This document shows, piece by piece, positions 18,049 to 26,295 of a DNA stretch of 32,736 nt (positions within the stretch are counted from its first letter, which is position 1; each line of letters starts with the position of its first letter). The notes under the pieces were generated by a model that had not been told where the DNA came from, did no database searches, and worked only from the letters and a program-made list of their open reading frames with translations. Source of the stretch: Deltaproteobacteria bacterium (GTDB lineage Bacteria > Myxococcota_A > Polyangia > Haliangiales > SHYZ01); contig JACQUZ010000110.1 in NCBI GenBank assembly GCA_016210055.1, positions 1 through 32,736 on the forward strand. The letters are read 5' to 3'. The position numbers and the translations under genes are program-made.

Positions 18049-19148
18049 CAGGCCGGGCCCTGTGGCGTCGCTTCAAGATGCACTTCGACTGGGTGCTCCT
18101 GCTCGTCGTGGTGCTCATATGCTCCATCGGGCTGCTCAACCTGTACAGCGCCACCCGCTACGTCACGCAGTCGGGGCTGTTCGGCAAGCAGGTGATGCTC
18201 ATGCTGGTGGGCCTCTTCCTGTTCTTCCTCATGGCAGTCCTGGATTACCGCGCGTGGGTTCGGGTGGCATGGTTGGTCCTCCTCATCGGCACTGTGGCGG
18301 TCGTGGCAGTGCACTTCAGCGGATATGCGGCAAAGGGGTCACAGCGCTGGCTGGGCTGGCAGTCGGCAAGGATCCAGCCGAGCGAGTTTATCAAGCTGGC
18401 AGTGATAATCGCCCTCGCGCGCCTCGTCCACGACAGCGGCTCTCAGGAAATTCCGTGGTCTGGGATTCTCCTGCGCGTCTCGGCGCTGGGGGTCGTCGTG
18501 ATTCTCATCGCTTGGCAGCCGGATCTAGGAACTGCTACGCTCGTGGGCCTGATTGCGGTGTCTGTGGCTGTCCTGGCATCGCGCAGGCTCTGGCCCTTTC
18601 TCGTCGGCATCGTCCTCACGGCTGCCGCTGTCCCCGTGATGTGGAGTCATCTCCTCGCGGATTACCAGAAAAAGCGGATCCTCACGTTTCTCGATCCACA
18701 ATCGGACCCATCGGGCGCAGGCTGGCATGCAAGGCAGTCGATTTTCGCAGTTGGCTCCGGTCGCCTGCTCGGCAAGGGATACATGCATGGGACCCAGAAC
18801 CAGCTCAATTTCTTGCCAGAGCAGTGGACTGATTTCCCCTTCTCGGTGTGGGCGGAGGAGTGGGGATTTCTGGGCGTGATCGTGCTCCTGGGGCTTTACC
18901 TGTTCCTGATCCTTTGGATGGTGCACGTGGCCTCGCAGGCACGAGACCGGTTTGGTGCAGTGCTTTGCGTGGGGGTCGCGGCGCTGCTCTTCTGGCACGT
19001 ATTCGTGAACATCGCCATGGTGACCGGGCTGGCTCCGGTGGTGGGCGTCACATTACCGCTCGTGAGCTACGGGGGATCGAGCGTGCTTACGGTGTTTCTT
19101 GGGCTAGGGCTCGTGGCCAGCGTGTCCATGCGTCGGTTCGCTCGGTAG
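18045..19148 (+). CDS. rodA: SEDS peptidoglycan glycosyltransferase RodA
   Basis: RodA polymerises lipid II into glycan strands and works as a complex with PBP2. The 367-residue protein has about ten hydrophobic segments and the SEDS landmarks: RWLGWQSARIQPSEFIKLA, AWQPDLGTA, QNQLNFLPEQWTDFPFSVWAEEWG (the extracellular loop with the essential acidic residue), and the C-terminal GLAPVVGVTLPLVSYGGSS. ATG 18045 overlaps the mrdA stop (ATGA), indicating translational coupling. It is the last gene of the mre operon and ends tail to tail with the PilZ gene; both stop codons lie in a GTAGGG/CCCTAC inverted repeat (19145-19168) that could act as a weak shared terminator. Confidence 0.97.
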   Translation: MTGRALWRRFKMHFDWVLLLVVVLICSIGLLNLYSATRYVTQSGLFGKQVMLMLVGLFLFFLMAVLDYRAWVRVAWLVLLIGTVAVVAVHFSGYAAKGSQRWLGWQSARIQPSEFIKLAVIIALARLVHDSGSQEIPWSGILLRVSALGVVVILIAWQPDLGTATLVGLIAVSVAVLASRRLWPFLVGIVLTAAAVPVMWSHLLADYQKKRILTFLDPQSDPSGAGWHARQSIFAVGSGRLLGKGYMHGTQNQLNFLPEQWTDFPFSVWAEEWGFLGVIVLLGLYLFLILWMVHVASQARDRFGAVLCVGVAALLFWHVFVNIAMVTGLAPVVGVTLPLVSYGGSSVLTVFLGLGLVASVSMRRFAR

Positions 19149-19164
19149 GGAGCCTCCACCACCC

Positions 19165-19680
19165 CTACGAATGGACGTGGTGCATGCGCTTGCGGAGAAG
19201 CTCGATAATAAAGCGCCGCACGCGCCGCTCGGACGCCTCATCGTTCGCCGTGAACGCCACGCCGAAACCTGGGCGTCCGGTTTTTGATGGGTCTGCGAGC
19301 CAGGCGATCTTGCCGCGCACTCGCAGGCCATGCTCGAGGGCACCGGGCCGACGTTCGACCTCGCAGCCCACGTAGGCGCCGACATCGGCGCGGAGCGCGG
19401 TCTCAACGAACACCCCGCCCGTGCCGATGTCCGTGATCACGCCTTTCGCGGGCTCCGTCCCAAGGTGCACGAGCACGGGAAGATCGCAGGGCAGGCGCAC
19501 GCAATCTCGCCTTTCCTCCGATGGGAAGTCGGTCGTCAGGAGTTCTACGAGTCGGCGTTCGATGTGCTGCCTTCGTGCTCCATCTTCGGGCGAGGCAAAG
19601 CCGCCTGTGCCAGTACGCCGGACCTCGATGTCCTCCAACTCGTCTACGAGCGATGCGAATTCCTGGGTATTGGTCTCCAC
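19165..19680 (-). CDS. PilZ-domain protein
   Basis: A 171-residue cytoplasmic protein with a C-terminal PilZ fold, a family that binds cyclic di-GMP or acts as a degenerate partner. The ligand motif RxxxR is present (R58-DCV-R62). The second motif is DIGTGG (84-89), with Gly where the usual DxSxxG has Ser, so nucleotide binding is plausible but not assured. The N-terminal 50 residues are charged and probably helical. GTG 19680 is chosen because GGAGG sits 6 bp upstream; the open frame continues to 19740 without such a site. The protein could link cyclic di-GMP to motility or envelope behaviour, but no partner gene is adjacent. It is convergent with rodA and downstream of trxA on the same strand. 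Confidence 0.88.
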   Translation of the reverse strand: METNTQEFASLVDELEDIEVRRTGTGGFASPEDGARRQHIERRLVELLTTDFPSEERRDCVRLPCDLPVLVHLGTEPAKGVITDIGTGGVFVETALRADVGAYVGCEVERRPGALEHGLRVRGKIAWLADPSKTGRPGFGVAFTANDEASERRVRRFIIELLRKRMHHVHS

Positions 19681-19796
19681 GCAGTCCTCCCCGAGGGGCC
19701 ACATCCAGCGTGATGCCCCGCACGGTCCAATTATGGCCAAGATGGGGTGTTCGTGGAAGGGGGTGGTTGAATCCGCGCTGGGGGATGCTGTTCTGT

Positions 19797-20126
19797 CTAC
19801 ATGGCCTTCTTGATGGCTTCTTCAATCTTGGCCCGTGGCACGGCTCCCACCACTTGGGCTACGACGTTGCCCCCCTTGAAAACGAGAAGGGTTGGGATCG
19901 AACGGATTTGGTATTGCTGTGGAACTTGTTGGTGTTCATCCACGTTCATCTTGCCCACCTTGAGGCGGCCCTGGTACTCCTTGGCCAACGCCTCTACGGT
20001 AGGGGCTATGGCGCGGCATGGCCCGCACCAAACGGCCCAAAAGTCGACCAGCGCCGGCAGCTCAGACTTGAGGATCTCCTGCTCGAAGTTCTGGTCCGAA
20101 AGCTCAGTGATGTCCTGATTCGCCAT
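19797..20126 (-). CDS. trxA: Thioredoxin
   Basis: A 109-residue thioredoxin, the general cytoplasmic disulfide reductant. The active site WCGPC (Cys34, Cys37) follows LVDFWAVW, and the cis-Pro loop RSIPTLLVFKGG is present. Length and fold are standard and there is no signal peptide. A well-formed promoter places its -10 element 6 bp upstream of the ATG, so the mRNA is probably leaderless, although AAAGG overlapping the -10 could serve as a weak ribosome binding site on a longer transcript. It diverges from the small unknown gene at 20178. Confidence 0.97.
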   Translation of the reverse strand: MANQDITELSDQNFEQEILKSELPALVDFWAVWCGPCRAIAPTVEALAKEYQGRLKVGKMNVDEHQQVPQQYQIRSIPTLLVFKGGNVVAQVVGAVPRAKIEEAIKKAM

Positions 20127-20132
20127 GGCGCC

Positions 20133-20161
20133 TTTATACGGACGCCCCCCAGTTTGCGCAA
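20133..20161 (-). promoter_or_regulatory. Candidate sigma-70 promoter of trxA
   Basis: On the minus strand TTGCGC (20161-20156) and TATAAA (20138-20133) are separated by 17 bp. Six bases (GGCGCC) lie between the -10 and the ATG, so the predicted start of transcription coincides with the start codon. Confidence 0.6.
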
Positions 20162-20177
20162 GATCGGAGGTCGGCCT

Positions 20178-20522
20178 ATGATGTCCGCAAGCAAGATGGC
20201 TCGCTTGTTTATCTCACAGGATCGCCTCGACAGTTGGTCCTCGGAGGATCGCGTCAGAGTTGAAGGCGATCTCATGACGCTTTCCGGGGATGGAAGGAGC
20301 TTCAAGCTCAAGCCTGCGGTGCGGTTCATCAAGGTCTCTGACGACAGCCCCGACCCGCATGGACTCATTGGAAAAGTGAGGACTATCGAGGTCCTCGTGA
20401 AGTCCGGCGGTGAGCACTACATGGACTCCGTCATTTTCCAAGAAACTGCCTACGACGTGCAGCAGGGTTTTTTGGGCGAACCCACGCGCCGCGAGCCTCT
20501 ATCAGCACGAACGGAAGGATAG
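20178..20522 (+). CDS. Small protein of unknown function upstream of hemX-like gene
   Basis: A 114-residue soluble protein that I do not recognise. It is rich in short beta-strand-like segments (RVRVEGDLMTL, KLKPAVRFIKV, GKVRTIEVLVKS) and ends in a charged tail. There is no signal peptide, membrane helix or Cys motif. The ATG at 20178 has a strong GGAGG 7 bp upstream; ATG 20181 directly follows and ATG 20196 is also possible. Its stop is 2 bp from the next ATG, so it is the first gene of a hemX-hemA-hemC transcript. By context it might affect the assembly or control of early haem synthesis, but that is only inference. Confidence 0.75.
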   Translation: MMSASKMARLFISQDRLDSWSSEDRVRVEGDLMTLSGDGRSFKLKPAVRFIKVSDDSPDPHGLIGKVRTIEVLVKSGGEHYMDSVIFQETAYDVQQGFLGEPTRREPLSARTEG

Positions 20523-20524
20523 CC

Positions 20525-21322
20525 ATGCCTGGCGCCGCCTGGTTTTGGGGAGCCTTATCGCTCTACGGAGTGGCGACGGTCTTGTACCTCGTGTTCCTGG
20601 GGCAAGCGAAAGGAAGTGTTTCTCGTCCTGCCCAGGGAGCACTTCTGGCCGGGTTCATTGCGCACTTCTTGGAGATCGGCGCACGCGGGATCGCCGGGCT
20701 TCATCCGGTGTCTTCCGCTGGGGACTCTGTAGGATTTCTGGCGTGGCTGCTCGTAGGCGCCTTCCTTATCACGCAGCTGAAACGGAGGCTTCTCGCCGTC
20801 GGTGCCACCGTGGCGCCTGCGGCATTGCTCCTGCTCGTCTCGGCACGCTTCGCAAGCCCCGGCCCTGGTGGCGACACCACGTCGGGGCTCGGGGTGCTGG
20901 GGCGAGTGCATATTTCCCTGGCCACCCTGGGCGTGTCGTTGTTTGCCTTCGCGACGGCGCTGGCGGTCATTTACCTCTTTGAAGAACGCCAGCTCAAGCA
21001 CAAGCACATCGGCCGCCTCGTCAAGAAGGGGATCGCGCTCGAGACCCTGGACACGCTTCTCCACCGCTGCGTGCAGGTGGGGTTCCCCATCTTTACCGTG
21101 GCGATCGTGGCCGGTGCCATCTGGAGCGGAAAGAAGAATGGGGGGATTCGTCCCGAGTACAGCGTCGCGATGGTCGCGTGGTGCTCCTTCGCAGGCCTCT
21201 TGCTCGCTCGTCAGGCAGCCGGATGGCGTGGAAGAAGGGCGGCGCTCATGACCCTCGTGGGCTTTTCGGCATCGCTCGTCGTTCTGGCGATCTACCTCGT
21301 CCGCCACGTCACGGGAGGGTGA
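20525..21322 (+). CDS. HemX/CcsA-like cytochrome c assembly family membrane protein
   Basis: A 265-residue polytopic inner-membrane protein with about eight hydrophobic helices, of the CcsA/CcmC/HemX family. Recognisable features are the HPVSSAGDSVGFLAWLL segment after helix two and RVHISLATLGVSLFAFATALAVIYL. Members either handle haem for cytochrome c maturation or, like HemX next to hemA, influence the amount of glutamyl-tRNA reductase. Its place directly before hemA favours the HemX role. I did not see the WWD haem-handling motif of CcsA. The gene begins 2 bp after the previous one and ends 2 bp before the hemA start. Confidence 0.85.
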   Translation: MPGAAWFWGALSLYGVATVLYLVFLGQAKGSVSRPAQGALLAGFIAHFLEIGARGIAGLHPVSSAGDSVGFLAWLLVGAFLITQLKRRLLAVGATVAPAALLLLVSARFASPGPGGDTTSGLGVLGRVHISLATLGVSLFAFATALAVIYLFEERQLKHKHIGRLVKKGIALETLDTLLHRCVQVGFPIFTVAIVAGAIWSGKKNGGIRPEYSVAMVAWCSFAGLLLARQAAGWRGRRAALMTLVGFSASLVVLAIYLVRHVTGG

Positions 21323-21324
21323 GC

Positions 21325-22668
21325 GTGCGTGCGGAGCTGATTGTGGTGGGGCTTTCCTACCGGACTGCCCCCTTGGAAATCCGCGAGAAGCTGTCGTTCC
21401 CAGACGAAGTGATCCCTCACGCGCTGAACGCCATTTGCGGCCTTCCTTCTGTCGGAGAGGCGATCCTCGTGTCGACGTGCAACCGCGTCGAGATCTACGC
21501 GGCCACGCGCGCCGGGACTTCGGCCGCGGCGGTTCCAGCGGCTTCGGGGGAAATCCGTCGGTTCCTCGTCGACTCGAGGGGCGAGCCAGCAGACAAGCTC
21601 TCCGCGCACCTGTATGAGCGCTCGGGCGAAGCAGCGGTGAGGCATGTCTTTCGTGTCGCATCCTCCCTCGATTCGCTGGTGATCGGGGAGTCCCAGATCC
21701 TCGGGCAACTCAAGACCGCATATGGCACGTCGTCGCAGGCGGGATGCGTGGGCCCGCTCTTGGGCCGCTGCTTGGAGCGGGCATTCGGCGTGGCCAAGCG
21801 CGTGCGCACGGAGACCGCCATTGCTCGCGGCGCTGCCAACGTGTCCTCCGTGGCCGTTGACCTCGCCCAGCGCATTTTCGGAGACCTCGGTGACAAGCGC
21901 GTGCTCGTGATCGGGGCCGGCAAAATGTCGGACTTGGCGGCGCGTCACCTGCGTGCCGCAGGCGCCCTGGAAATCCTAGTCACGAATCGCTCCCCAGAGC
22001 GTGCGGAAGAGCTGGCCCGGCGGGTCGATGGGGTGGCGCGCCGTTTTGAAGAGCTCGACAAGCTCCTCACTGCGGCGGACATTGTCATCTCATCCACCGG
22101 TTCTCGTGAGCCGATCGTGTCGGTGGGCCTGATGAGGTCGATCGTGAAGGCGCGTCGCCACCGGCCGATTTTCCTCATCGATATTGCAGTACCTCGGGAC
22201 ATCGACCCGCTGGCTGCAAAGCTTGATGGGGTGTACCTCTACGACGTCGATGACCTCCAGCAGGTGGTGGCGGACAACCTGAAGGAGCGGAAGAAGGAGG
22301 CCGGAAGCGCCGAGCGCATCATCGAGGCCGAGGTCGTCGAATTCATGGCCTGGCTACGCGCGCAGGGGGTCGTGCCCACGATAAGAGACCTGAGGGAGCA
22401 TTTCCTCAACGTCGCCCGAGCCGAGGCGGAAAAGACCCTGTTGCGCATCGGGACCGAAGTGGGGCAGAAGGAAGAAAAAGCGATTCGCCAGCTCGCGGAG
22501 TCAATTGTGAACAAGCTCTTACACGCTCCACTCATGACCCTGAAAGAGGGTGAGCAGGAAGAGGCAGAACTCATGGTGGCGGTCACGCGCCGTCTCTTTG
22601 CGCTGTCCGAGCATCAAGGTGAGGAACGTCAGGCGGGGCCTGTGGCCGTCACGGGGGAAAAGCCATGA
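21325..22668 (+). CDS. hemA: Glutamyl-tRNA reductase HemA
   Basis: HemA reduces glutamyl-tRNA to glutamate-1-semialdehyde with NADPH, the committed step of C5-type haem synthesis. The 447-residue protein has the catalytic Cys52 in VSTCNRVEIYA, the VIGESQILGQLKTAY segment, an NADPH-binding Rossmann motif (VLVIGAGKMSDLAARHL) and the C-terminal dimerisation helices. GTG 21325 is chosen: GGAGG lies 6 bp upstream and the family N-terminus (VVGLSYRTAPLEIREKL) begins within a few residues. The frame is open further upstream but overlaps the hemX-like gene. The stop overlaps the hemC ATG by 4 bp. Confidence 0.97.
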   Translation: MRAELIVVGLSYRTAPLEIREKLSFPDEVIPHALNAICGLPSVGEAILVSTCNRVEIYAATRAGTSAAAVPAASGEIRRFLVDSRGEPADKLSAHLYERSGEAAVRHVFRVASSLDSLVIGESQILGQLKTAYGTSSQAGCVGPLLGRCLERAFGVAKRVRTETAIARGAANVSSVAVDLAQRIFGDLGDKRVLVIGAGKMSDLAARHLRAAGALEILVTNRSPERAEELARRVDGVARRFEELDKLLTAADIVISSTGSREPIVSVGLMRSIVKARRHRPIFLIDIAVPRDIDPLAAKLDGVYLYDVDDLQQVVADNLKERKKEAGSAERIIEAEVVEFMAWLRAQGVVPTIRDLREHFLNVARAEAEKTLLRIGTEVGQKEEKAIRQLAESIVNKLLHAPLMTLKEGEQEEAELMVAVTRRLFALSEHQGEERQAGPVAVTGEKP

Positions 22669-23612
22669 GCAAGCCGCTCGTGATCGGCACGCGAGGCAGC
22701 GCGCTCGCCCTCTGGCAGGCGAACCACGTCAAGGCTCGCTTGGAGGCCGCGGACCCAGGTCTTTCCGTCGAGCTTCGCGTCATCAAGACCAAGGGAGACA
22801 AGATCCTGGATGCGCCCCTGTCCCAGGTCGGCGGCAAGGGGCTGTTCGTGAAGGAGATCGAGGAGGCACTTCTCGCGGGCCAGGTAGACCTTGCGGTCCA
22901 CAGCATGAAGGATGTCCCGGCGGAGCTCATGCCCGGGCTTATCCTCGCCGCCGTGTCCCAGCGTGAGGATCCGCGCGACGTCCTCGTGTCGCGCCACGCG
23001 GGGGGACTTGATGGGTTGCCCCCGGGAGGCCACGTGGGCACCTCTTCTCTTCGCAGGATCTGCCAGCTCAAGGCGCGGCGTCCCGATCTGCGGATTGCGC
23101 CGCTTAGGGGCAATGTCGATACCCGCCTGCGTCGCCTCGATGCCGGCGACTTCGATGCGGTCGTCCTGGCCGCCGCAGGGCTCGTGCGACTGGGCCATGC
23201 GGCGCGCATCACCGAGCACCTCTCGGCTGACGTGAGTCTCCCCGCCGTTGGCCAAGGGGCCCTTGGGCTCGAAACCCGCGAGGGCGACGCGGCCACCCGT
23301 GACCGGGTCGTTGGCGTCCTCCATGACGTGTCCACGGCCGACTGCGTGGCCGCCGAACGGGCGTTCCTTGGCCGCCTGAACGGGGGCTGCCAAGCGCCCA
23401 TTGGCGCCCATGCGACCCTCGCGGATGGAGCTATCTCTCTCGATGGGCTGGTGGGTGAGGTGGACGGCGCGAGTATCCTCCGGGCCCACGTGGGTGGGCC
23501 TAGGAACCGCGCGCTTTCCCTAGGCCAAGAGCTCGCTGAGATGCTCCTCGCCAGAGGAGCTGCCGAGATTATCGATCGCTGCCGCGCCCAGTTCGTCGTC
23601 GGTGGGGCGTAG
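22665..23612 (+). CDS. hemC: Hydroxymethylbilane synthase (porphobilinogen deaminase) HemC
   Basis: HemC joins four porphobilinogen units into hydroxymethylbilane. The 315-residue protein starts with the family segment VIGTRGSALALWQAN, has VHSMKDVP with the catalytic Asp83, the LRGNVDTRLRRL arginine cluster, and the cofactor-attachment Cys242 in GGCQAPIGAHA. Length is normal. The start overlaps the hemA stop (ATGA), so both are made from one message. The next pathway gene, hemD, is not adjacent: hemC is followed 2 bp later by a convergent gene. Confidence 0.97.
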   Translation: MSKPLVIGTRGSALALWQANHVKARLEAADPGLSVELRVIKTKGDKILDAPLSQVGGKGLFVKEIEEALLAGQVDLAVHSMKDVPAELMPGLILAAVSQREDPRDVLVSRHAGGLDGLPPGGHVGTSSLRRICQLKARRPDLRIAPLRGNVDTRLRRLDAGDFDAVVLAAAGLVRLGHAARITEHLSADVSLPAVGQGALGLETREGDAATRDRVVGVLHDVSTADCVAAERAFLGRLNGGCQAPIGAHATLADGAISLDGLVGEVDGASILRAHVGGPRNRALSLGQELAEMLLARGAAEIIDRCRAQFVVGGA

Positions 23613-23614
23613 GG

Positions 23615-23842
23615 TTAGAACGGGCCGTCGCCGTCCACCGGGACCAGACCGACCTCTTTCTCTAGGGCACGCGCAAGGGCGTCTGCCTCCTCTTCCCGGC
23701 CCGGAGCCACCCACCATTCGATGAGCCCACTCCCTGCGCGCGGCGAGACCACCACGGCGAGTCCCTCATAGGCTTCAACGACCATGCGCACGTACGAAAT
23801 GGCGTGAAGCGGAACGCGAAATCGGCGGAGCGTGGTGTCCAC
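23615..23842 (-). CDS. DUF4911-like small protein
   Basis: A 75-residue protein from GTG 23842, with no good ribosome binding site. The pattern (RFRVPLHAISYVRMVVEAYEG, LAVVVSPRAG, GLIEWWVAPGREEEADALARALEKE) fits my recollection of the DUF4911 family, a short alpha/beta protein of unknown function. It ends in an acidic tail (VPVDGDGPF). It is convergent with hemC, with only 2 bp between the stop codons, and divergent from the cpoB-like gene. No function can be inferred. Confidence 0.65.
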   Translation of the reverse strand: MDTTLRRFRVPLHAISYVRMVVEAYEGLAVVVSPRAGSGLIEWWVAPGREEEADALARALEKEVGLVPVDGDGPF

Positions 23843-23912
23843 GATGTTCTAGGCTAGCATGGGATGCCCACGGACCAGGGCTGCGCCATCCGGATGGAAC
23901 GTACAAACTATT

Positions 23913-23941
23913 TTGCAGAGTCCGCAGTGAAAAGGTAGGAT
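23913..23941 (+). promoter_or_regulatory. Candidate sigma-70 promoter of the cpoB-like gene
   Basis: TTGCAG (23913-23918), a 17-bp spacer and TAGGAT (23936-23941). Transcription would start near 23948, about 20 nt before the GTG at 23969. Confidence 0.5.
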
Positions 23942-23968
23942 CGAACGGCGAGGCGAGAATCGGTATTC

Positions 23969-24985
23969 GTGCGAGTGCTTCCCATGAGTGTGGGTCTCAA
24001 GCAGCTCTTGCGACCAGGAGTCCGATGGCTGTTTCTCGGGGCCCTCGTGGGATGTTCCTCGACTGCGGCCGGGCGCAAGGATGCGGACGAGCTGCGGCGG
24101 GAGCTTGCCCGCCTGAGGCAGCAGGCCTCCCGGACGGACAACACCCTTCGCGATCTGGAGAACCGGATTTTCCTTCTTGAAGATCGACTAGAGACAGCCG
24201 CGACTCTCGCAGCAAAGAAAGAGGGGGTTCCGCGGTTGCCCGTGGTGACCAAGAGCCCCTCGGTGACCACCGGCGAGCCACTGGCCATGCCCCCTGCGCA
24301 GGGCGCGCCCATGGTACCGACGGGCGCCGGCGTGGTCCCGCGACAGGGCGACGAAGACGTAGAGGTGTCGTATGAAGGCGAGGCCGCGCTGCCTATCGGC
24401 GCCAGGCCAATGTTGCGATTGCACGAGTCGGATCGCCAGGAGCCCATGGTGCCTGCAGAGGAGAGGGGCCCCATGGCGCGGCGGATCACCCACAGCGTGT
24501 CGGGTCCGACGGGATTTCCCGATCCGGCCCAGGTGACAGACCGCATTCCCGTGGTTCCGCTTCCAGAAAAGCGGGCCACGGCCCCAGCGGCGGCTCCTTT
24601 GGCGGGCGTGGATCCCATCAGCTTGTACAAGGAGTCACAGGCTGCGCTACAAAGGCGCGAGCACCCCGTGGCCATTGCCGGGTTCGAGCGCTTCCTTACC
24701 CAATGGCCCGAACACGACTTCGCCGACAATTCGCAGTACTGGCTCGCTGAAGCGTACTACGATCAGCGAGACTACGGTGCCGCCCTGGGTGAGTTCCGCA
24801 AGGTTGTCAAGCGCTACCCGTCGGGGAACAAGGCCCCCGACGCCATGCTGAAGATCGGTTACTGCTATGCCAAGCTAGGCGAGCTCGAGAGCGCCCGCGA
24901 CGTGCTCTCGCAGATTGTGGAGATATACCCAACCACCAGCGCGGCGAAGCTTGCCACCAAGCGGCTTGAGGAAATGCGGGAGTAG
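23969..24985 (+). CDS. cpoB: CpoB/YbgF-like periplasmic lipoprotein with coiled coil and TPRs
   Basis: A 338-residue envelope protein of the YbgF/CpoB family, which in other bacteria couples peptidoglycan synthesis to Tol-Pal-driven outer-membrane constriction. It has a signal peptide with a good lipobox (ALVGC, Cys29 from GTG 23969 or Cys24 from ATG 23984). A coiled coil follows (about 40-75, DELRRELARLRQQAS onward), then a long Pro/Ala-rich linker. From about 215 to the end are TPR repeats (LYKESQAALQRREHPVAIAGF, YWLAEAYYDQRDYGAALGEF, MLKIGYCYAKLGELESARDVL). No tol or pal gene is in the window, so the link to Tol-Pal rests on family alone. The lipid anchor differs from E. coli CpoB, which is soluble. 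The LysM gene follows after 8 bp. Confidence 0.8.
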   Translation: MRVLPMSVGLKQLLRPGVRWLFLGALVGCSSTAAGRKDADELRRELARLRQQASRTDNTLRDLENRIFLLEDRLETAATLAAKKEGVPRLPVVTKSPSVTTGEPLAMPPAQGAPMVPTGAGVVPRQGDEDVEVSYEGEAALPIGARPMLRLHESDRQEPMVPAEERGPMARRITHSVSGPTGFPDPAQVTDRIPVVPLPEKRATAPAAAPLAGVDPISLYKESQAALQRREHPVAIAGFERFLTQWPEHDFADNSQYWLAEAYYDQRDYGAALGEFRKVVKRYPSGNKAPDAMLKIGYCYAKLGELESARDVLSQIVEIYPTTSAAKLATKRLEEMRE

Positions 24986-24993
24986 GGGGTTCC

Positions 24994-26196
24994 ATGTCGA
25001 GGTTTCGTACCTTCGGTGCGTTGCTCTGTTTCCTGGCGTCGTCCGGTGGACGCGTGTCCGCGCAGGGGGTCCCTACGATTAATCCCTCTGGAGAAGGCGC
25101 TGCCCCGGCCCCCAGTCAAGGTGTTGACACGCCGCCCGCTGGAATGCCCGGAGCGCCGACTCCCGGAGGAGAAACGGCCGCGCCGGCGGGTGGTTTCTAT
25201 TACACGGAGCCGGTCGGCGAGGAAGAGAAGCAGGCAGAGAACGAAAACGCCGGCCCCGTTCCCGAAATGCACGTGGTGAAAGAAGGAGACACCCTTTGGG
25301 AACTCTGTGACCTGTACTTCCGAAACCCGTGGGAGTGGCCGCGGATTTGGTCATACAACCCGACCATCACGAATCCGCACTGGATCTATCCCGGTGACCT
25401 CGTGCGGCTCCTCCCAGAGACTATCGCCACCCAGGCGAGCGCACCCAGACCCCCTGCTTCGGTCGCACTCCTCGAGGGGACGGCCGCAAGTGGATCGCGC
25501 ACGGTCGAGCTCAGGCAGATCGCGTTCGTAACCCTCGAAGACCTCCGCTGGGCTGGAAGTATTGCGGGCTCCCCCGAGGAGAAAATCATGCTGGCCCAGG
25601 GGGACGAGGTCTATCTCGACTATCCCGAGGGGCGTCCGCCACAAGTGGGCCGCCGGTATGCGGCTTATTCGCTTACAAAGGAAGTCGTTCACCCGCAGAC
25701 GAAGAAGAAGGTGGGCGCCTTCGTTCTCCTCCGAGGTGAAATCGAAGTTCGGGAGGTCAAGAAGGGAAAACATGCCCGAGGAATCATCACCTACAGCAAC
25801 GAGGTCATGCAACGCGGCGATCGGGTCGGTAACCCGAAGACGCAATTCAAGCAGGTGGCTCCAGTGACTGCCGACGTCGACGTCGAAGGGGTCATTGTGG
25901 AGACGCTCGGTACCGACGAGATTGCCGGAGCAGGGCAGCTCGTGTTCATCGACCGCGGGACCGCCGCCGGTATCAAGGTGGGCAACCGAATGTACGTGGT
26001 GAGGCGTGGTGATGCCTACAACGTCAACATGGGGCCAAAGGCCAATGCAGGGAGGGATGACCGCCGTTTCCCCGAGAAAGCCATCGCAGAATTGCGGATC
26101 GTGGAAGTCGACGACACGAGCGCCGTGGGAGTCATCAGCTTCTCCACCCATGAGTCCGAAATCGGCGACCATGTGGTCATGCGCAAGGGAAAGTAA
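24994..26196 (+). CDS. Secreted LysM-domain protein
   Basis: A 400-residue exported protein. A signal peptide (MSRFRTFGALLCFLASSGGRVSAQ) is followed by a Pro/Gly-rich stretch (about 25-90) and one LysM domain (92-140: MHVVKEGDTLWELCDLYF ... WPRIWSYNP ... WIYPGDLVRLLP), which binds glycan strands. The remaining 260 residues are rich in beta segments and resemble no enzyme I know; it may be a wall-bound scaffold. It follows the cpoB-like gene by 8 bp and is probably cotranscribed, giving a two-gene envelope unit. LysM proteins of this layout are often found in Myxococcota and relatives. Confidence 0.82.
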   Translation: MSRFRTFGALLCFLASSGGRVSAQGVPTINPSGEGAAPAPSQGVDTPPAGMPGAPTPGGETAAPAGGFYYTEPVGEEEKQAENENAGPVPEMHVVKEGDTLWELCDLYFRNPWEWPRIWSYNPTITNPHWIYPGDLVRLLPETIATQASAPRPPASVALLEGTAASGSRTVELRQIAFVTLEDLRWAGSIAGSPEEKIMLAQGDEVYLDYPEGRPPQVGRRYAAYSLTKEVVHPQTKKKVGAFVLLRGEIEVREVKKGKHARGIITYSNEVMQRGDRVGNPKTQFKQVAPVTADVDVEGVIVETLGTDEIAGAGQLVFIDRGTAAGIKVGNRMYVVRRGDAYNVNMGPKANAGRDDRRFPEKAIAELRIVEVDDTSAVGVISFSTHESEIGDHVVMRKGK

Positions 26197-26251
26197 CGGG
26201 ACCAGGAAGCTCACTGCGGGAAACAAGGAAGCGGGCGACAGGTCTGTTCAA

Positions 26252-26281
26252 TCGACAATAACTAATTGAAAATACTAGAAT
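26252..26281 (+). promoter_or_regulatory. Candidate sigma-70 promoter of dprA-topA-trmFO
   Basis: TCGACA (26252-26257), an 18-bp spacer and TAGAAT (26276-26281) each match consensus at five of six bases, in an AT-rich patch (26255-26285) unlike its surroundings. The start of transcription would be near 26288, which excludes TTG 26266 as a start codon on this transcript. Confidence 0.5.
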
Positions 26282-26295
26282 TCGATCATCCGCTC

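Noticed and set aside
19145..19168. GTAGGG/CCCTAC repeat as a strong bidirectional terminator
   Set aside because: Only 6 bp of stem with a 12-base loop and no U-tract; noted under rodA but not listed as a terminator.
20555..21661. 368-codon minus-strand frame across the hemX-like and hemA genes
   Set aside because: Arg/His-rich low-quality product opposite two supported genes.
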